From contig NC_064036.1 of assembly GCF_932526225.1 (NCBI RefSeq), forward strand, positions 8,005,519 to 8,069,518: DNA of 64,000 nucleotides. Direction: 5' to 3'. This DNA is from Nematostella vectensis. Taxonomy: Eukaryota > Cnidaria > Anthozoa > Actiniaria > Edwardsiidae. Each line of letters starts with the position of its first letter. Positions within the stretch are counted from its first letter, which is position 1. The position numbers and the translations under genes were made by a program. Below, piece after piece: positions 43,485 to 58,687 of the stretch. A model generated the notes under the pieces. The model searched no databases, was not told the origin of the DNA, and saw nothing but the letters and a program-made list of their open reading frames with translations.

Positions 43485-43695
43485 AATGACAATGGTGATG
43501 ATGATGATAATGGTGATGATGATGATAATGGTGAAGATGATGATAATGGTGAAGATGATGATAATAGTAATGATGATAATAATGGTAATGGTGATGGTGA
43601 AGGTGATGGTAATGGTGATGGTGACGGCGATGGCCGTAATGGTGATGGTGATGGTGATGGCGATGGCCGTGATGGTGATGGTGATGTGGTGATGG
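43485..43695. repeat. (GATGATAATGGT)n simple repeat
   Basis: Imperfect GATGATGATAATGGT and GGTGATGGTGAT units. The His-rich and Met-rich frames over it are not coding. Confidence 0.95.
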
Positions 43696-44043
43696 TGATG
43701 TCCTACTAGACATTAGATATGAGCCAGAGAAGTAGCCTGACTCATATCGTACGTTCCTAGATCATTTATTCTCTTTCTTCGAGCGTATGATACTCATAGT
43801 CGAGGAGGCGGATATTAGGAATCCTCTTGTGTGTCGAGATGGGAGGGTTTCTCGTCGCTACATGTTATAATGTGTTAGCTTCCCCGTACAACATAAGCTA
43901 CAGCAATCGAGTTTATGACGTGAAGTCATCATAAGATTTTTTATAATATATAAGTCTCCTGCCCGTCTCCTGCTTACAATAGAAACGGTTGATTTAAATC
44001 TGCTGGTCCATTGGAAAAGTATATTCCTTCTCTCTAAATACCT

Positions 44044-44479
44044 TATTACACTTATTATTTTTGCGTCACTTCAATTTCGCGAATTTCGCGATTTTAAAAG
44101 ATCCGCGAAAATAGAGTTACGCGAAAATAAACTGTCGCGAAAATTAGGATTCGCGGAAATTGAGTGAGTACACAAGAAGCCTTTGGGGGAATTTTGGGGG
44201 GCCGTTTAATAAGCTTTAAGGAAACATCTTGTCTAGTCATCTAGTCTACATATAGTATAGTACGGTAAGGGGTTCGACTTGAATTTATAGTTTATAAAAC
44301 TAAATTTAACCCACGCATCTTTTTGTTACAAATCGTTTCAGTTTAGATGATTACAGCGCATTTTATTTCTACTTGTTTTGCTTTTATTTTATTATCCCAA
44401 AATCGCGAAAATAAAGTGTCGCGAAATATCGCCATCTCAAAATCGCGAAATTTTAACATCGCGAAAATTAAGTGTAATA
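44044..44479. mobile_element. 436-bp MITE with TATTACACTTA ends and TTTCGCG-rich subtermini
   Basis: TATTACACTTA at 44044 is matched by TAAGTGTAATA ending at 44479. Both subterminal zones are dense in TTTCGCG/CGCGAAA words (about 14 in total), while the centre is ordinary AT-rich sequence. Such subterminal word clusters are typical of transposase-binding regions. Confidence 0.7.
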
Positions 44480-45338
44480 CTAACAATTAACTCACCTCCC
44501 ATCACAAAAGAGCCCACTCCCAGTGACGTTCAATGATAGATAGGTGCATGACAATAAGCATTGGTTCACATCAAAAAATGAGAGTTTGTTTTTTGTCTGT
44601 TTTGTCCTGAAGAGGCTATTTTCACGCTTATTTAGGTACATTTACTAAATGCAATGCCGCATCCCAAGTTTATATACTATTGCCTTTACATAAGCTGCAT
44701 GATGCTGGAGTAGAATGTGAAGCATCCGTGTTACATCATGACCTGCATCTCTTGCCTGTGGTGCGAGACTTCTACCTTCTTCTACCTTACTGCTAAACAT
44801 GGTCCTGTTGGGATGATCTTATTGCCTTAGTGATCCCCTTGCAGCCCCCCCCCCCCCCCCCCCCCCACCCAATCCCTCATGACTTCGCGCTATTGCGCTA
44901 TTGTACACTGATTGTCATATTCACGTAGAGGAGGAGGCCTAATATTTATAAACTTAGTAGTTTCTTTAGGCATCCACGCTATGCATAAGCATAGTCCTTT
45001 TTCCCTTTGGCTATTTGTATTTTGATATAATGAAAAAAAATCACGGTATTCCTGTGTCACAAGCAAATAACTCCCCCTCCGCCTCCCCTGCTAGAGAGGC
45101 GGTGTGTCAAAGCTTCGTTTGGGACGCCATAGCTCATAAGCGGATCACAGTTCACAGATGCAAATTTCTTCTTTTAGAAGAGCGAAAGTGTCCATAACTC
45201 TCCACCGTTGAGATATTAAGGTTACGTTTTGCCAATCAGAATGTCCTAGCAAAGACATCTGAGCTTTTTTCTATATTCTGAAGGCCTTGAAATACAGAAA
45301 AGTTTACTTTCGCTCGTGTTTTTGTTGGCCGACGACGA

Positions 45339-48694
<3,356 letters not shown>

Positions 48695-49472
48695 TATCTC
48701 AAAATATTACTTGCTGAAATTACTACAAAATTGCCAAGACTATTGCCTTTCTCGTGAAGGGTTTCATGGTCAGTGTATTGTGGCAATGCTATAATGAAGT
48801 TACACAGTAAAGAGAAGGGGAAAAATACTCTGACCATGACCTGGATTCCCAAGAATGGACTTTTTGCAAAAAGCTCATTTATATCGAAGTGATGTCAAGT
48901 GGAACCTTGATTTTACTATTTTTGGTATGAAAAAAAGCATTGTGTAATGGTGGTATCATTGGAGGTAGTTGTTAGCTTGAGGTCATTTTCCATACATATT
49001 GCATTTATTACCTAGAACAGAAAGAATAATCATATAATTGATCATTGATGGTATTATTTTAAAATATATACTAAAATCCAGGTTTCACAATACTATTAAT
49101 TTCTTACAAAGAAAATCAAAGGATTTTGTGTGCTTTATTCGGGTAACCTAGGTTGGTTATGTACTGTACTGCATGTGTATCACCACAGGGCTTGTTTAGA
49201 ATGCTATGCAGCTCTTGCAAATGACGATGAGTTATCAAGTGTGGTGTGACCCTGGGGGTAACTACCCCTAAAAAGTCACATATGCTCGTCCTTATCCCGT
49301 AAGGATGTAAAATTTGCACAATTGCTACCCCTTAGGGTGTCTCAAGCTTTTTGTGGAAAAGAGATAAATTGATTCACTAACAGATCTTTGTTCTTATTTA
49401 TCATAATTGAACACCCATTTTGTAATATGTTGCTGACACCACCTGTAATTCAGCCTTGCTGCGAGAGACGGT

Positions 49473-49478
49473 AATAAA
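49473..49478 (+). terminator. Possible LIX1 polyadenylation signal AATAAA
   Basis: AATAAA about 780 bases after the LIX1 stop codon. It is only a candidate, because the 3' UTR length is unknown. Confidence 0.4.
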
Positions 49479-49639
49479 CTAATGATTGACTGCAAGACTT
49501 GTGTTTTAATATCTATGAATAAATGCTTTTTGCTATCTCATAGGGTTTAAAAGTCTTACCACACCCATTCTGCTATCGGCAGGGTTAAGATTTTATTTTT
49601 TGAGCATATGGGACGTGGGAGTCCCCAGTGGTTTAATCA

Positions 49640-49790
49640 TTGAGTAGCTCTACATGACTATACTAGTGACTCTTGGGGCTAATAGTAGCACTACGTGACT
49701 GTACTAGTGGCTCTTGGGGCTAGTGGTAGCACTACCTGACTACTAGCAACTCTTGGGGCTAGTAGCTCTACATGACTGTACTGTGCAACA
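49640..49790. repeat. Degenerate tandem repeat between LIX1 and ABCB8
   Basis: Three or four units built from GACTCTTGGGGCTAATAGTA and GCACTACGTGACTGTACTA. It lies in the convergent intergenic space. Confidence 0.7.
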
Positions 49791-50187
49791 GTATGATGAG
49801 CAAAAAATCTCAGCTAGTTAACTTTACATGTCACTAGGGTCATACTGGAAGCTTTGGGATGTGCACATTATGAATTCCACAAATTGGCATTAACGGATAA
49901 GCTAAGCAGATCAAGAATGACGCGAGAGTGGCAACCCCCTCCCTCCTCTGGATAAAAAGAAATGAATAGTAGCTAAAATTGGTGCATCCCCTAGAAATAA
50001 TGGACCCCCCTGGTTTATGAATCCCACAAATGGGGGTCATAAACTGTAGGTTTACAGTAAATGATGGGAGTGTTTTTTTTTCTGAACGAACTGGCTCAAC
50101 GAACTGTCATTAAGTAAACAAGAAATGGCATGCAGTGCTTTAAGGTGTTCACAACCAACCGCGCTAAAAACTTATCAGATCTTGTAT

Positions 50188-50193
50188 TTTTAT
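50188..50193 (-). terminator. Candidate ABCB8 polyadenylation signal
   Basis: AATAAA on the minus strand, about 240 bases downstream of the ABCB8 stop codon. Confidence 0.5.
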
Positions 50194-50433
50194 TAGTAAA
50201 GCTGGCAGAATAGCAAATAAAAGATTTGCATTGATGTTTGGAGTTGGCTACTTATTATACACAAACAACGGCGCTTTGATTTTCTTTACACAATGGAGTC
50301 TAAAACTAAAGGAAGGAAAACTAAACCATTATTCGGTACACCGGAATGATAATATTTACAATTCTTTGTGGTTTGATTGCACATCAGTTAATGAGGATGG
50401 GATAAAAACTGTTCGTGAAAGACATGTGATATG

Positions 50434-53400
50434 TCAGTCTTCTTCGTCGTCTTCTTGCATTTGGCGTCGCACAAGCTCCGCGTACAATCCCTTCTTTTTC
50501 ATCAACTCTTGATGAGTTCCGCTCTAATGAGAAACACAAAGATGTTTTTAAATATGTGTTGGTGTGCAAAGTTCACACGCAGTCCCCCCCCCACACACAC
50601 ACACACACACAAACAAACGACCAGTCAGTCTCAGGGAATCTTCTCTACGCGCCTGAGGTAAGACCAACAAAAAAAAGACACGTTGCTCACCTCCTGTATT
50701 TTACCATGGGAGAGCACAACGATTTTATCTGCAAGTAAAACAAACACATCGTAGTTTATACACGCGATAGAGTAGCGCATGTCTTATTATCATTGATTGA
50801 GTACCTGCTCCTTGAATGGTGCTGAGGCGATGGGCAATCACGATCACCGTACGACCTACACGCACAAACCACCGGAACGTGAGAAAAAAAAAACTTATTG
50901 ATTGGGTTGGGTGAGGTAAGGGTAAGAATACAGGAGGGGGAGGGAGGGGGTAATCGTGCGACCTACAGGCACATAAACCACTAAAGAAAAAGAAGAGGCG
51001 AGGTATAATAAGGTGTCAGAAAGGGATTTCCAGTGGTCAATCCAGGGAGTGGTTCCATGGGTCCAATAGAACCGCCCTTTTCACACAGAAATTCTCTAGA
51101 GGAGGACAATTTATTATTTCATTTTAATTTGGACTCTCTTTCAACATCCTGGATACTAAGGTTACTCAGGTTACTTCTGATCTTAAAATCGATTCTATCT
51201 ACCCTATCAAAGGTATTTCATTGTTAAAGAGAAGAGAGTTTAGTTAAGGGTAAGGGCATACCTTCTGTCAGCCTGTCTAGCGCCTCCTGGACCAGTCTTT
51301 CAGATTCCGCGTCCAATGCACTGTAAAACCGAATTGATTTTTTGGGCAAACGAATAACAAAAGGATAATGCACCCACCAAGCTACATCCTTAAAAACCCA
51401 GGGATATTTTCCTCAACGTTAGAGGAAAACACCCCTGGGTCTCCGAGCATGACCAAGCTAAGTCTTCCAGTCAGTAAATGATAACGAGGTTATAATCTCT
51501 CTCTTCTGACTTGCCTTGGGCGAGTTGCACCTAGTACAGGGCAATATTTTTCACTTACCTTGTTGCCTCGTCGAGAATAAGAATAGGGGGGTTCTTGAGT
51601 AATGCCCTTGCAATAGCCACCCTAGAATAAGTTCCAGTTTATTATTATGCTACATACATAATATTGTAGTATCAATTATTCACAGTTATATAACATGTAT
51701 ATATAAAAAGAGGGTACAATGTGGCAAGGACCATAGAAACCACAAGGCTCCTAATATACGTATGTTTTGTACTTATTTCCACCAGCTATCCTGGTGCAGA
51801 AGGCACACATCAAGTTCTCCCTTGTGTGTATTGTTAGTAAGCACTGTCACTGAGGGTGGTCTCTGCCTGAGGTTTTATTGCGTCCCCAGTGGTTCTTTTA
51901 CATTCTTTGATTCAGGTTGGTGTTGTGCAGCTTAATGTGATGGGACCTCCAGTTTAGTTTACTTATCCGAGAAGACTGGGAACACGTGAGAATAACTTCA
52001 ACTCACATGTATCACAAATTCGAATCAAGGCATGAACTCGGAAAAATTAACTGTCAGAGCTAGAATTCAAACCTGGTCCACAGCGGTGAGAGGCCGACGT
52101 GCTAACACACTAGGCCACCCGTGTTTCCAAATTATCAAGACTATTATCAAAAGTACACAGTACACATTACAGGTCAGATTTTTAAATTACAAAAAATAGA
52201 TTTGTTGTTAAGATTACATCTTTTTAAGTACATCTCGATCCTGTTATTAGACATGGTAGGATTCAATCAGAGTCCTAAATATGGATGTGATACCTCTGTC
52301 GTTGGCCACCAGACAGAGTCACGCCACGTTCTCCCACCATTGTGTCATAGCCCTGTGAAACATACCACCCTCAAATAAGCCTTGAACATTACACATGCAG
52401 CAACTAGAGAATGTATTTTCTGTTAAATGTGAAATGTAAAAAAACAGGAAAGGCAAATGTAAATTTACTGTAATAAAAAAATCGAGAATGAAAAATAAAA
52501 ACAAACCTCTGGGAAATTTCGGACAAAGCCGTCTGCATTTGCCAGCTTTGCTGCCTCGTGAACCTAAAGAATAATAACGATTAATAAAAGAAGAGAGCTT
52601 AGAAAATGCAACTTGTCCATCATTTTCCACTTTTGTCATGCAATTGGCTGCAAATTGCTGCTACAGTACAAAATTGTTTAACAACTTTGTTTTGTGGTAA
52701 CTTTATACTGTAATAACGCGGTCCTATTTTAATAGAGATCACTGTATTTTTAGCCTGCGTGCAGCCGGAAATAGTTCCATTATTGCTAATAATGGAACTA
52801 TTTCCTACTGCACGCAGGCTATGTATTTCCCAATCTTAGTACTTCTAACTGAATTCAACAACTCTAATACCAGGTTGGATACGACTACCTAAAAACAACA
52901 TCTAACTATTTACATAACTCAGTAAGCGCACGTGCGAATATTTAAAGAATGTCCCTTGGTGTTAGTATAACACAATGTCTCGTGCGATACTCATAACAAT
53001 ACAAAATAGAACACAAATAGTATGTGTCAGACAAAATTCCTTTGAAGGCTATCCCATTTGCTTTTGTGTCAGTGTGGAAAATGTTTATATATGTAAACAA
53101 ATAACAATTTGACAACATCCTCAATAGTCACCTCAGCATCTGTGGCATCTGGTCGGCCATATCTGATGTTCTCCATGATGGAAGTGGAAAAAAGCAATGG
53201 TTCCTGTAAAACATTTAATGGATTTAAAATGGGGTAGATATCTTTTTTGGACACATTTTCTCAGTATAAACACTGTCCTTATTAACAAGGTTTCACTGTA
53301 CCTGGTAAATATACCCTATAACACTGGCCTTCAATGCTGACCTTATTAAAAAGGTTTTACTGTACCTGGTGGATATACCCTATTACACTGGCCTTCAATG

Positions 53401-56400
53401 CTGTCCTTATTAACAAGGTTTTACTGTACCTGGTGGATATACCCTATAACACTGGCCTTCAATGCTGTCCTTATTAACAAGGTTTTACTGTACCTGGTGG
53501 ATATACCCTATAACACTGGCCTTCAATGCTGTCCTTATTAACAAGGTTTTACTGTACCTGGTGGATATACCCTATAACACTGGCCTTCAATGCTGTCCTT
53601 ATTAACAAGGTTTTACTGTACCTGGTGGATATACCCTATTACGCTGCCTCGCATCCATGTGGGATCAAGCTCTCTGATGTCATATCCATCCAGTGTCACT
53701 CTCCCGTGGTGGACTTCATAGAACCTCTCCAGGAGGGCTGCCACAGTGGATTTGCCTGAGCCGCTTGGACCACACAGGGCTACAAGCTTGCCAGCAGGAA
53801 TCTCCAGGGAAAAATTTCTAAATATAAACAGTTTCTCAGGGGGCATAACCTTTTGATTACAGCAGAAATGATGATGACAACAAATGGTAGGTAGCTTTAA
53901 AGATGGTGATGATGATGAAGATGATGATGATGATGACGATGGTGATGATGATGATCATGATTGCAATGGTGATGATGATGACATGATGGCGATTATTTTG
54001 ATGGTGACAAAGATAGTGATGATGAGGATAATGATGGCAACAATGATGATGATGGTGGTAATAACAAGATACAGTACTGACGGAAAGTAATGCAAAAGAA
54101 ATTGGCCGAAGTTCACTGAATTACGGCCTTTTGTTCTCAATCCGAAAGTTCGGATGTTTTCTCCGAAGTTAGGTTACAGTATTCTCGGCTGTTTAAAGCA
54201 GCCGAAATTTAGGCATCCGAATTTCGGTGAAGTTTTAGGGCTATTGTTTTCAATTTTCGTTTGAAGTGAGCTCTTAATCTGTAGCTGTGAAGATGACATG
54301 ATGATTTTGATGATTGTTGTAAGGGTGACAAAGATAGTAGTGATGATGACAATGGCTGTGTTCTAGAGTCAGACATGAGTCATATAGCGGCTACCTGGGG
54401 CATATCTTCTATGTCTTTCACTTAACCATGTGGTATCTGCGCCATTGTAATTCAGCATGATTCAGGCTGATTAACACCCAAATTTCATTAACTGTCTCAC
54501 CTTAGCACTACATGGTCTTCTCGTGTTGGGTAGATAAAGGTGATGTTACTAAAGTCCACCTTTCCACGGATGTCTTTGATTGACAATTGTTTGCCTCCTG
54601 TGATTGGCACAGATGGCTGAATAAGGAGGTATTCAAACACTCGAGCTCCTGCACTCATTCCTCTGATTATTTGCCCAAACAGAACAGAGATGCTTCCAAG
54701 GGACCTGCCAAAAAAGTTCACTCAAGCTATTGATGGAAGTTTGCAGTAGAGGAGGGAAGTAGTTAAGGGCACGGTAGTGGCATTCCTGAAACTGTAATTT
54801 TAAAAGCACTGATTTAATAAAACAAATTTTTTCTAAAAAAAACAACAACAAGGAAGAGATGAAATTAATTGTTCTTCCGGCGCTTATTAAATTTTTCTAC
54901 TCTCAGGCGCCCCGCCTATTTGGGGGAGGCGCTTATTTAAAAGGGCAAATTTCAAACAAAAGGTGGAAGTGTTTTTATTCATTTAATATCAGTTTTATAC
55001 TGCATCAGTTTTTTTTCTCTATATCATTTTTACAACATGAAGCAGTCTATGAGCTCCTGCTTTTTTAGAACTACAATGATCATTTTATTCAATTACATAG
55101 AACCTGGGGAGGGGAGGGGGGTGCTTATTCAGGGGAGGATCTTAGTAAGTTTTGGTTTAAAGGGGGCATTTATTCAGGGAAGGTGCTGATTTGAGTAAAT
55201 ACAGTATATTCAGCAATAAGCTGGTTTGCTATTTCAAACAGCATTTGAGGATTCCAAAGAATTGTAAGAGTTGTGTGAAAAATGAGTGTGTAGCAGCATT
55301 ACAAAAATTGGTGAAATCCTATAAGCAAATTGTAAACAATCAAGTTTCAATCAATGTTTTAGCACTGTTTAAAGGTCAAATGACTACTAACCTCTGTATT
55401 GTTTGGGTTGCAACTAAAAAGCTGATTAAATCACCAGGCTTCAGCTCACGGACTGCTAGCAAAGACCCCCCTGCGTACAAGACCACTAACACCAGGCCGT
55501 TTATGGCAAAGTTAGCCATGCCCTGGAATGCACCAATACCCACTCCAAGCAACTCGTTCAGCACTTTGGATCTGCTCACTTCCTTGGCATACAGGCTGAA
55601 AGACAGAGATACTGTAAGTATTCACCTTAGGTTTGATAAACAGTAATGCAAATAGCTAGGGTGTGGCATGGGGGTTACCTGTAAGCCCCTACTCCTCCTC
55701 TCCCCTTTAAAGTTGTGAATCTATTCTTGAAACTAGTCAAACTCTTGAATGACCGTTATTTTGAAGGCAAGTTTGCCGAAAAGTCCTCTAAGGCAAACTG
55801 TACAAGATGACTGGAAATTAACTAATCAATGTAGTGTTGTAAAGTAATGTAAGCATGTTTTCACAAACTGCATCTATTAAACTTTTTTTCATCCTAAAAT
55901 TGTTAAAAAAACAAATCAATGCAAACTAGATGAATAAAAAAATTACTTACTCTGTCTCTTTCTCTTCCATTGCGAATGCCCTAACAGTTCGCACATTCCC
56001 AAGAGCCTCATCTGCAACAGCTGTTGCCTTGGCAACCTGCTCTTGTGCCTGCCTTGAGAGGCGTCTCAGCAGAGACCCGAACATAGTACCAGACAAAATA
56101 ACCACAGGTAGCACAAGCACCATCAGTCCTGTTAGCTGGGGCGAGATGAAATACATGGCAAAAATACAGCCAACACTTTGAGTGGTGCTCCGTAGACCTT
56201 GCGAGATGCACTGTTTGAATGAGCTCTTGAAGTCCTGCACATCAGCTGTCAGCCTTTAAAAATAAAAACAGCAAAAAATCTTTGCATGCATCCTAAAACA
56301 CTATAAAATAGATTTGTCTGTCTAAACATTTTCATGTATAATAAAAACATCTTTATTAAAAAAATGTTTTTGTAAATAAGTAAATAATGAAAACATGCCT

Positions 56401-57714
56401 GTCTTTGCTCAATTGTAGTAGTCTTATTGATAGTGCTATTCCCAGATGAAACAAGGAACTCATATTTTTACATATCACAACACCAAGGGCTAAGCCCCAA
56501 CCTAGTGTTACATATTTTTGGGGGGTGTAAATATGTTTTTTTTAAAACTTAAAAGTTTCTTTTTAAAGTTTATAAAGTAGGCAATGCATTGAGGTGTACC
56601 TGTTTATCAATTCTCCTGTTTTATGAGCATCAAAGAATGCAATATCCTGTCTAACCAGTGAGGCAAATAGCGCTATACGCATTCTCTCAGCTATTCTCTC
56701 TCCCAAACATGACAACACTGATATATAAACAAATGTCAGCCCTGCCTGGGCTGCATAGAGTCCCACCATTTTGAGTGCCGGCACCTTCAGCACCTCGTAG
56801 TAATCTCTAGAATGCTCCTCAGTTGCTAAGGTGGACACAACATTCACAAGGTCTCCGAGCAACAAGGGCAACTGAATGTTTGTCATGGCAACAGCAAAAG
56901 CGCTAAGGCTGGCAAGAATCAACAGCCAAATATCTGGCCAAAGTAGCTTCAGGAATTCACCAAAATGGAACTCTGGTGGTTTTTCTTCTTTTTCTTCATC
57001 AGACAGTTTTGTTTTCTTGGAGTTTACTACTGGTCTATGTTTATGGCTGAGTTTCAAGCCACAGTAAGCCTGTGAATATAGTGTTTGACCTGCAAAGACA
57101 CCTGCGCAAATACCTCCTATGTATTTGTATGGTGAGATTTGGGTGAGATGCTGGACAATGCTCGTAGGTGAAGTGGCTGGAACAAGTTTACCGAGGGGAT
57201 TTTGTGGCTTGAGTGATAAAAGCCGAACACCAAAAGACCTGAAATGTTAAGGGTAAAGTACTTTAGTAATAATGTAAAGAATATATTTAAAAAAACAATG
57301 GCAGCTAAGACAATTAAGTTAGGTCGAGGACTGACCACATCAAGGATTTGCCAGTTATCATTTTTCATTTCTCTATCATTGTGACTAGGACTGGGTCATG
57401 TTTTCTTTCTTTCTTTTTTCTTATCATTTTTCTCTTATCTCTATTTTTTTGTTGCGATTCCCAGACAATCCCCCTTCCTAAAATCACACCAGAATTCCAC
57501 AAAAGAAATATGAGAGTATTTACATAGAAGGACATAATTCATCAATAAGTAGATTTATGAGAAGTAAGCTTAAGTTAAATTAGAGGCAGCTAGACAATCT
57601 TGCTTTCTTTTCATGAACTGACCTTGGAAAAGACCACTGAGCATTTTGAATCAGCAAGCAGGCTCTCCTCGATGAATATCTACAAGCTGAGGAAGCTAGG
57701 GCTAGAAGAGCCAT
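50434..57714 (-). CDS. ABCB8: ABCB8-type mitochondrial ABC half-transporter (14 exons, 708 aa)
   Basis: Exons, 5' to 3': 57623-57714, 56600-57238, 55951-56253, 55392-55595, 54501-54704, 53622-53817, 53132-53203, 52507-52563, 52294-52352, 51559-51621, 51262-51320, 50805-50855, 50691-50728, 50434-50523. All phases match. The N-terminus ([20 protein letters not shown]) is Arg-rich without acids, like a mitochondrial presequence. A six-helix exporter domain follows (QIPL-like [52 protein letters not shown]). The nucleotide-binding domain has Walker [10 protein letters not shown] (about aa 497-505), signature LSGGQ (about 602-606), Walker B ILILDE (about 622-627) and the H-loop IAHRLS. Human ABCB8 is an inner-membrane transporter linked to iron export and mito-K(ATP) function. 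The length and order fit ABCB8 better than ABCB7 or ABCB10. It ends in an acidic tail (EDDEED). Confidence 0.93.
52751..52821. mobile_element. 71-bp hairpin element TAGCCTGCGTGCA...TGCACGCAGGCTA
   Basis: Nearly perfect palindrome: outer arms TAGCCTGCGTGCA / TGCACGCAGGCTA, inner arms AAATAGTTCCATTATT / AATAATGGAACTATTT, with a GCT centre and one small mismatched bulge. It looks like a tiny MITE in an ABCB8 intron. Confidence 0.75.
53270..53640. repeat. 64-bp array containing the ABCB8 exon 6 donor
   Basis: Five to six copies of a 64-bp unit with TTTTACTGTACCTGGTGGAT and ACCCTATAACACTGGCCTTC. The true donor (CTGTAC|CTGGTGGATATACCC) is the last unit, so each copy carries the last exon bases and a CACCAG|GTACAG donor. 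Confidence 0.88.
53890..54070. repeat. (GAT)n simple repeat in an ABCB8 intron
   Basis: GATGATGATGAAGATGAT-type triplets with interruptions. The Asp-rich frame over it is not coding. Confidence 0.95.
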
Positions 57715-58661
57715 ACAGGTGCTCTTTTGTGCATATGACCACTAGGCTCACAGTAAAATAACATCAAATTTTTAAAGATAGTGAGATGGCCCGGTTTTAC
57801 GCCATTTTGGAAAAGAGTAGCCAAGCCTTGTTGATACCACAGGTATACCACTATAATTAGGGAAGCTAGTTTGATATATTACCTCCACACACGGAAAACG
57901 CAAAAAAGAAAAGGAAAATAAAAACAAGTCGACTTTTCTCAAGAGTATTGTAACAAGTGCACCCCAGTAGTCGTTGTAAAATGTAAATATACTGACTGAA
58001 AACATAAATATAAATACAACTGTCTTCAATATTGGGAAACGTACTCAGTCTCTAATAGATGTATCATCGGCGAAATTGTTGCCGTAGGGTCATCCTTCTT
58101 GCCCCCCCCCCCCCAGGGGGGGGGGGGAGGTCCAATTTAAACAGACGGGGGTGATCGTTGGCACCTTGGGTGTGGTCAACAGAGATTCTTACCCCCAATC
58201 AAGAGATAGGGTGTGGTAAAAGGGATTTTTGAACCCTAAAGAGATAGTAGAATCGAAAAAACAGTCAAAAACCTCCTAAGGGATAGCAGTTGGTCGAATT
58301 TTATGCCCTAAGAGTTATTTAGAAAACAGCCAAGGTGGCCACGTTAACGAAATGTGCACTTTAATTTACGTATGTCTACCAGTGTCTACACGTCGCGTCA
58401 GAAGGATTCTAATGGGCATGGGGAATCATCGACGCGATGGTTTTAACATATGATATCATTTTCGGAATACAAGATAAAGATTTTAAACACCCAAGACTTC
58501 CTGTGGTGTTCATTCAGGCGGCAGCCGCTCACGCATGTGTCACGCATGTGTCACGCAAGTGCCACGCAAAGGCGCAGCTAAGCAGACTAGAGGTAATGCT
58601 GAGAGTAGTGAAAACCACGATGAAATATACACATGACATTCATTTAATACACCGCTTTATG
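57715..58661. other. Intergenic: ABCB8 5' flank and collagen 3' flank
   Basis: ABCB8 promoter side plus a C-run/G-run inverted pair at about 58105-58129 (poly-C, A, poly-G) that could form a GC hairpin. Tandem CACGCATGTGT-type words occur at about 58530-58570. No gene is supported. Confidence 0.5.
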
Positions 58662-58667
58662 TTTATT
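58662..58667 (-). terminator. Polyadenylation signal for the collagen-like gene
   Basis: AATAAA on the minus strand, about 20 bases after the stop codon at 58688-58690. Confidence 0.6.
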
Positions 58668-58687
58668 CTACAATTGTATTCATTAAT

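Larger units (their letters stand above)
40116..45338. other. Intergenic region between divergent catenin and LIX1 genes
   Basis: Presumably contains both promoters; no TATA box or defined element could be assigned. It holds a short repeat of TTTTTAGGTCTTTAGGTACAG (about 40493-40605), simple repeats at about 43090-43190 and 43485-43695, a MITE at 44044-44479 and a 22-base poly-C run at about 44847. No gene is supported. Confidence 0.5.

Noticed and set aside
43390-43713. His-rich and Met/Val-rich open frames
   Set aside because: Direct translation of GATGGT-type simple repeats.
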